A program made the translations under genes and the position numbers. From Spirochaetaceae bacterium (GTDB taxonomy: Bacteria > Spirochaetota > Spirochaetia > DSM-27196 > SKKC01), in contig PUOG01000187.1 in the NCBI GenBank assembly GCA_003552745.1, forward strand, positions 1 through 7,711: a DNA stretch of 7,711 bases, in the 5' to 3' direction. The notes under the pieces were generated by a model that was not told where the DNA came from, did no database searches, and worked only from the letters and a program-made list of their open reading frames with translations. Position 1 is the stretch's first letter. Each line of letters starts with the position of its first letter. Shown piece by piece: positions 6,312-7,711 of the stretch.

Positions 6312-7187
6312 TCACGCTTCCGCCGCTCGAGTGAGGTGCGCGATCCACCACGAGAGGGTGATCGCGGCCGTCGCGGCAACGTTCAAGCTCCGTTTGGCAC
6401 CGTGAAGCGGTATCGTGACGATTCCCCCCGAAGAGGAGGCGCGCTCGAGCGCCTCGTGCGAGAGTCCGAGTTCCTCGTGACCGAACAGCGCGATCCCTCG
6501 TTCGGGAAACCTGAACTTCTCGATCGGCACCCCACCCGATTCGACGGCGAACAGCGGCAACTCACCGGATGCGACCTCCTCGAGCGTCGCACGGCGAACC
6601 GAGACGCTTCGCTCGCCCCCCATCGCCGATCGCCGCGCACGCGGATGCTCCGGAGCGGCGCTCTCGGGTGAGAAGAGGCACTCCCGGGCGCCGAACGCAG
6701 CCGCGCTGCGTATCATGGAACCGACGTTGTACGGACTGCGTATCGACTCACCGAAAAGCGCGATAGGGAACGTCGCGATCGCTTCGCCGTCCGGGGACGC
6801 AGATTTCGATTCGGCGAGGTCCCAATCGGCAGGCTCGCGGCCTGACACACGCAGCAGTTCGTGACGGGCGTGATTCACACGGCGAATCAGCTCGGCCGGT
6901 GGAACTCGCCGCTCGCCGCCACGCGCGGTTTGCGAGCTGGCGGCCGCCGCACGACCCGCACTCGAATCGGCGGCTTGCAAGCGGGCGGCCTCCGCGAGCG
7001 ATACGAGCGCCGTGCGACTCTCATCGTCGAGCCACGCCTCGCCGGCAAGGAGCTGTGAGAGTCTGACAATCTCATCCGATGTGACCGGGGATCCGATCTG
7101 CAGGCGTCGCTCGAGATCGGCGAGCATCCGTGGAGCGTGCCGTCGGCGTACCGACTCAGGCTGGCGCAAGAACTTGCGCGGGGTCAT
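6312..7187 (-). CDS. TrmH/SpoU-family RNA 2'-O-methyltransferase (SPOUT fold)
   Basis: The C-terminal half (about 140-285) carries the three SpoU motifs in order. Motif 1 is SPYNVGSMIRSAAAFGA (151-167), with N154 and the catalytic-type R160. Motif 2 is ALFGHEELGLS (233-243), and motif 3 is IPLHGAKRSLNVAATAA (259-275). These form the knotted S-adenosylmethionine site, so the protein should methylate ribose in tRNA or rRNA; the exact nucleotide cannot be read from the sequence. The first 140 residues are not the usual L30e-like RNA-binding domain that I can recognise. They are helical, rich in Arg and Ala, with a low-complexity Ala/Ser linker at about 71-90. At 291 residues it is longer than minimal TrmH proteins. 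The start at 7187 is 3 bases after the upstream stop (TGA-ACG-ATG) with only a weak ribosome binding site, suggesting coupled translation with the dehydrogenase-like gene. Confidence 0.9.
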   Translation of the reverse strand: MTPRKFLRQPESVRRRHAPRMLADLERRLQIGSPVTSDEIVRLSQLLAGEAWLDDESRTALVSLAEAARLQAADSSAGRAAAASSQTARGGERRVPPAELIRRVNHARHELLRVSGREPADWDLAESKSASPDGEAIATFPIALFGESIRSPYNVGSMIRSAAAFGARECLFSPESAAPEHPRARRSAMGGERSVSVRRATLEEVASGELPLFAVESGGVPIEKFRFPERGIALFGHEELGLSHEALERASSSGGIVTIPLHGAKRSLNVAATAAITLSWWIAHLTRAAEA

Positions 7188-7190
7188 CGT

Positions 7191-7711
7191 TCAATACGCC
7201 TGCTTGAGGATGTCGTAGAGCTCCTGCGTGCTGATCGGGACCGGAACGAACCCGATCATCTCGAAATCGCTCGCCGCGTCGGCCACCCCCGAAAGATCAT
7301 CGAGGGTGAGATCGAGTTCTCGCAGTCGCGCCGGGAGCGCCGTACGGGCGAGCAGGCGGCGAGCAGCGCTTCCGGCCCGATGCATGCTGCGTGGGCCGGT
7401 ATCCTCGATTTCACGCTCACCGAGGGCGGTCGCGATCCGTCTCAGCTTCTCCGGACGGCTTCCTTCGAAGTAGTCGAGCAGATATGGAAGCATGACCGTC
7501 GAGGTCCATGATTTCGGCACGTCGAAACGGCTGTTGACTCCATAGGCGACCGCGCCGCCGATTCCCTGTGAGGAGATCGACAGTCCGAGCGCACACATGA
7601 ATGCGGCCTCGGTGGCGCGTGCGCGCGGGCGCAGATCGCTCGGCTGCGCGACCACCTGTTCGACGCTCTCGCGGAGAATCGTGATCGCCTGAAGCAGGAG
7701 CGTATCCGAGA
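7191..7711 (-). CDS. Iron-containing alcohol dehydrogenase-fold protein, C-terminal 172 residues (metal ligands missing)
   Basis: The frame is open from the right edge to TGA (7191-7193). A GTG at 7653-7655 is internal, since coding continues upstream with SDTLLLQAITILRESVEQ. The fragment matches the helical C-terminal half of iron-dependent alcohol dehydrogenases: the 'TD.L...AI..I' helix, RARATEAAFMCALGLSISSQG (29-49), a segment equivalent to the metal-binding loop, and TVMLPYLLDYF (71-81), comparable to 'AILLPHVM.FN'. In lactaldehyde reductase FucO the loop carries H263, H267 and H277 (VHGMAH...PHG). Here the equivalents by hand alignment are G52, Y56 and K66, so the ligands are absent. 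Fe-ADH-fold proteins reduce or oxidise alcohols and aldehydes with NAD(P); this one may be inactive or use another mechanism. The N-terminal nucleotide-binding half lies outside the window. It precedes the trmH-like gene in one operon. Confidence 0.75.
   Translation of the reverse strand, partial: SDTLLLQAITILRESVEQVVAQPSDLRPRARATEAAFMCALGLSISSQGIGGAVAYGVNSRFDVPKSWTSTVMLPYLLDYFEGSRPEKLRRIATALGEREIEDTGPRSMHRAGSAARRLLARTALPARLRELDLTLDDLSGVADAASDFEMIGFVPVPISTQELYDILKQAY

Noticed and set aside
7653..7655. GTG as the start of the dehydrogenase-like gene
   Set aside because: The frame stays open to the window edge and the upstream residues continue the Fe-ADH helical pattern, so this valine is internal.
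1..7711. Defence island, prophage, integrated element, CRISPR or tRNA
   Set aside because: No direct repeat arrays, transposase or integrase motifs, tRNA-like cloverleaf or defence domains were seen on either strand; base composition is even apart from the short gap at about 4237-4280.

Overview
The window is GC-rich by eye (third codon positions mostly G or C) and densely packed with bacterial genes. No RNA genes, insertion sequences, CRISPR arrays or phage genes are visible, and no gene-free gap exceeds 85 bases. The gene set suggests a spirochaete of the free-living, GC-rich kind. The reasons are a small two-helix membrane protein directly behind lspA, of a type I recall beside lspA in treponemes, an LspA with the variant motif RNPAIAFSLG, and a GHKL-ATPase/HDOD fusion. 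This placement is an inference from recalled family features.

Layout. Positions 1-75 hold the C-terminal end of a plus-strand gene, possibly an ABC exporter. It converges, across a GC-rich hairpin, on a minus-strand operon that reads from 1703 down to 133: a NIF3-like metal protein, signal peptidase II (lspA), then the 91-residue membrane protein. The junctions are only 2-3 bases, so translation is probably coupled. An 81-base divergent gap separates this operon from a plus-strand gene for an 807-residue Lon-like ATP-dependent protease (1785-4208).

An AT-rich gap with a good sigma70-type promoter follows. It leads to a 496-residue protein that joins a histidine-kinase-like ATPase fold to an HDOD domain (4289-5779), then to an OsmC-family gene (5823-6230). 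The last two genes are on the minus strand and converge on osmC across a 55-base imperfect hairpin: a TrmH-type RNA methyltransferase (6312-7187) and, upstream of it by 3 bases, the C-terminal 172 residues of an iron-alcohol-dehydrogenase-fold protein that runs off the right edge.

How the genes fit together: most are housekeeping or stress-related (lipoprotein maturation, protein quality control, peroxide detoxification, RNA modification), with one likely signalling protein. No dedicated multi-gene system is evident. The points most worth a second look are the dehydrogenase fragment that lacks the family's metal-binding histidines, the GHKL-HDOD fusion, the small protein tied to lspA, and several start sites that look leaderless.
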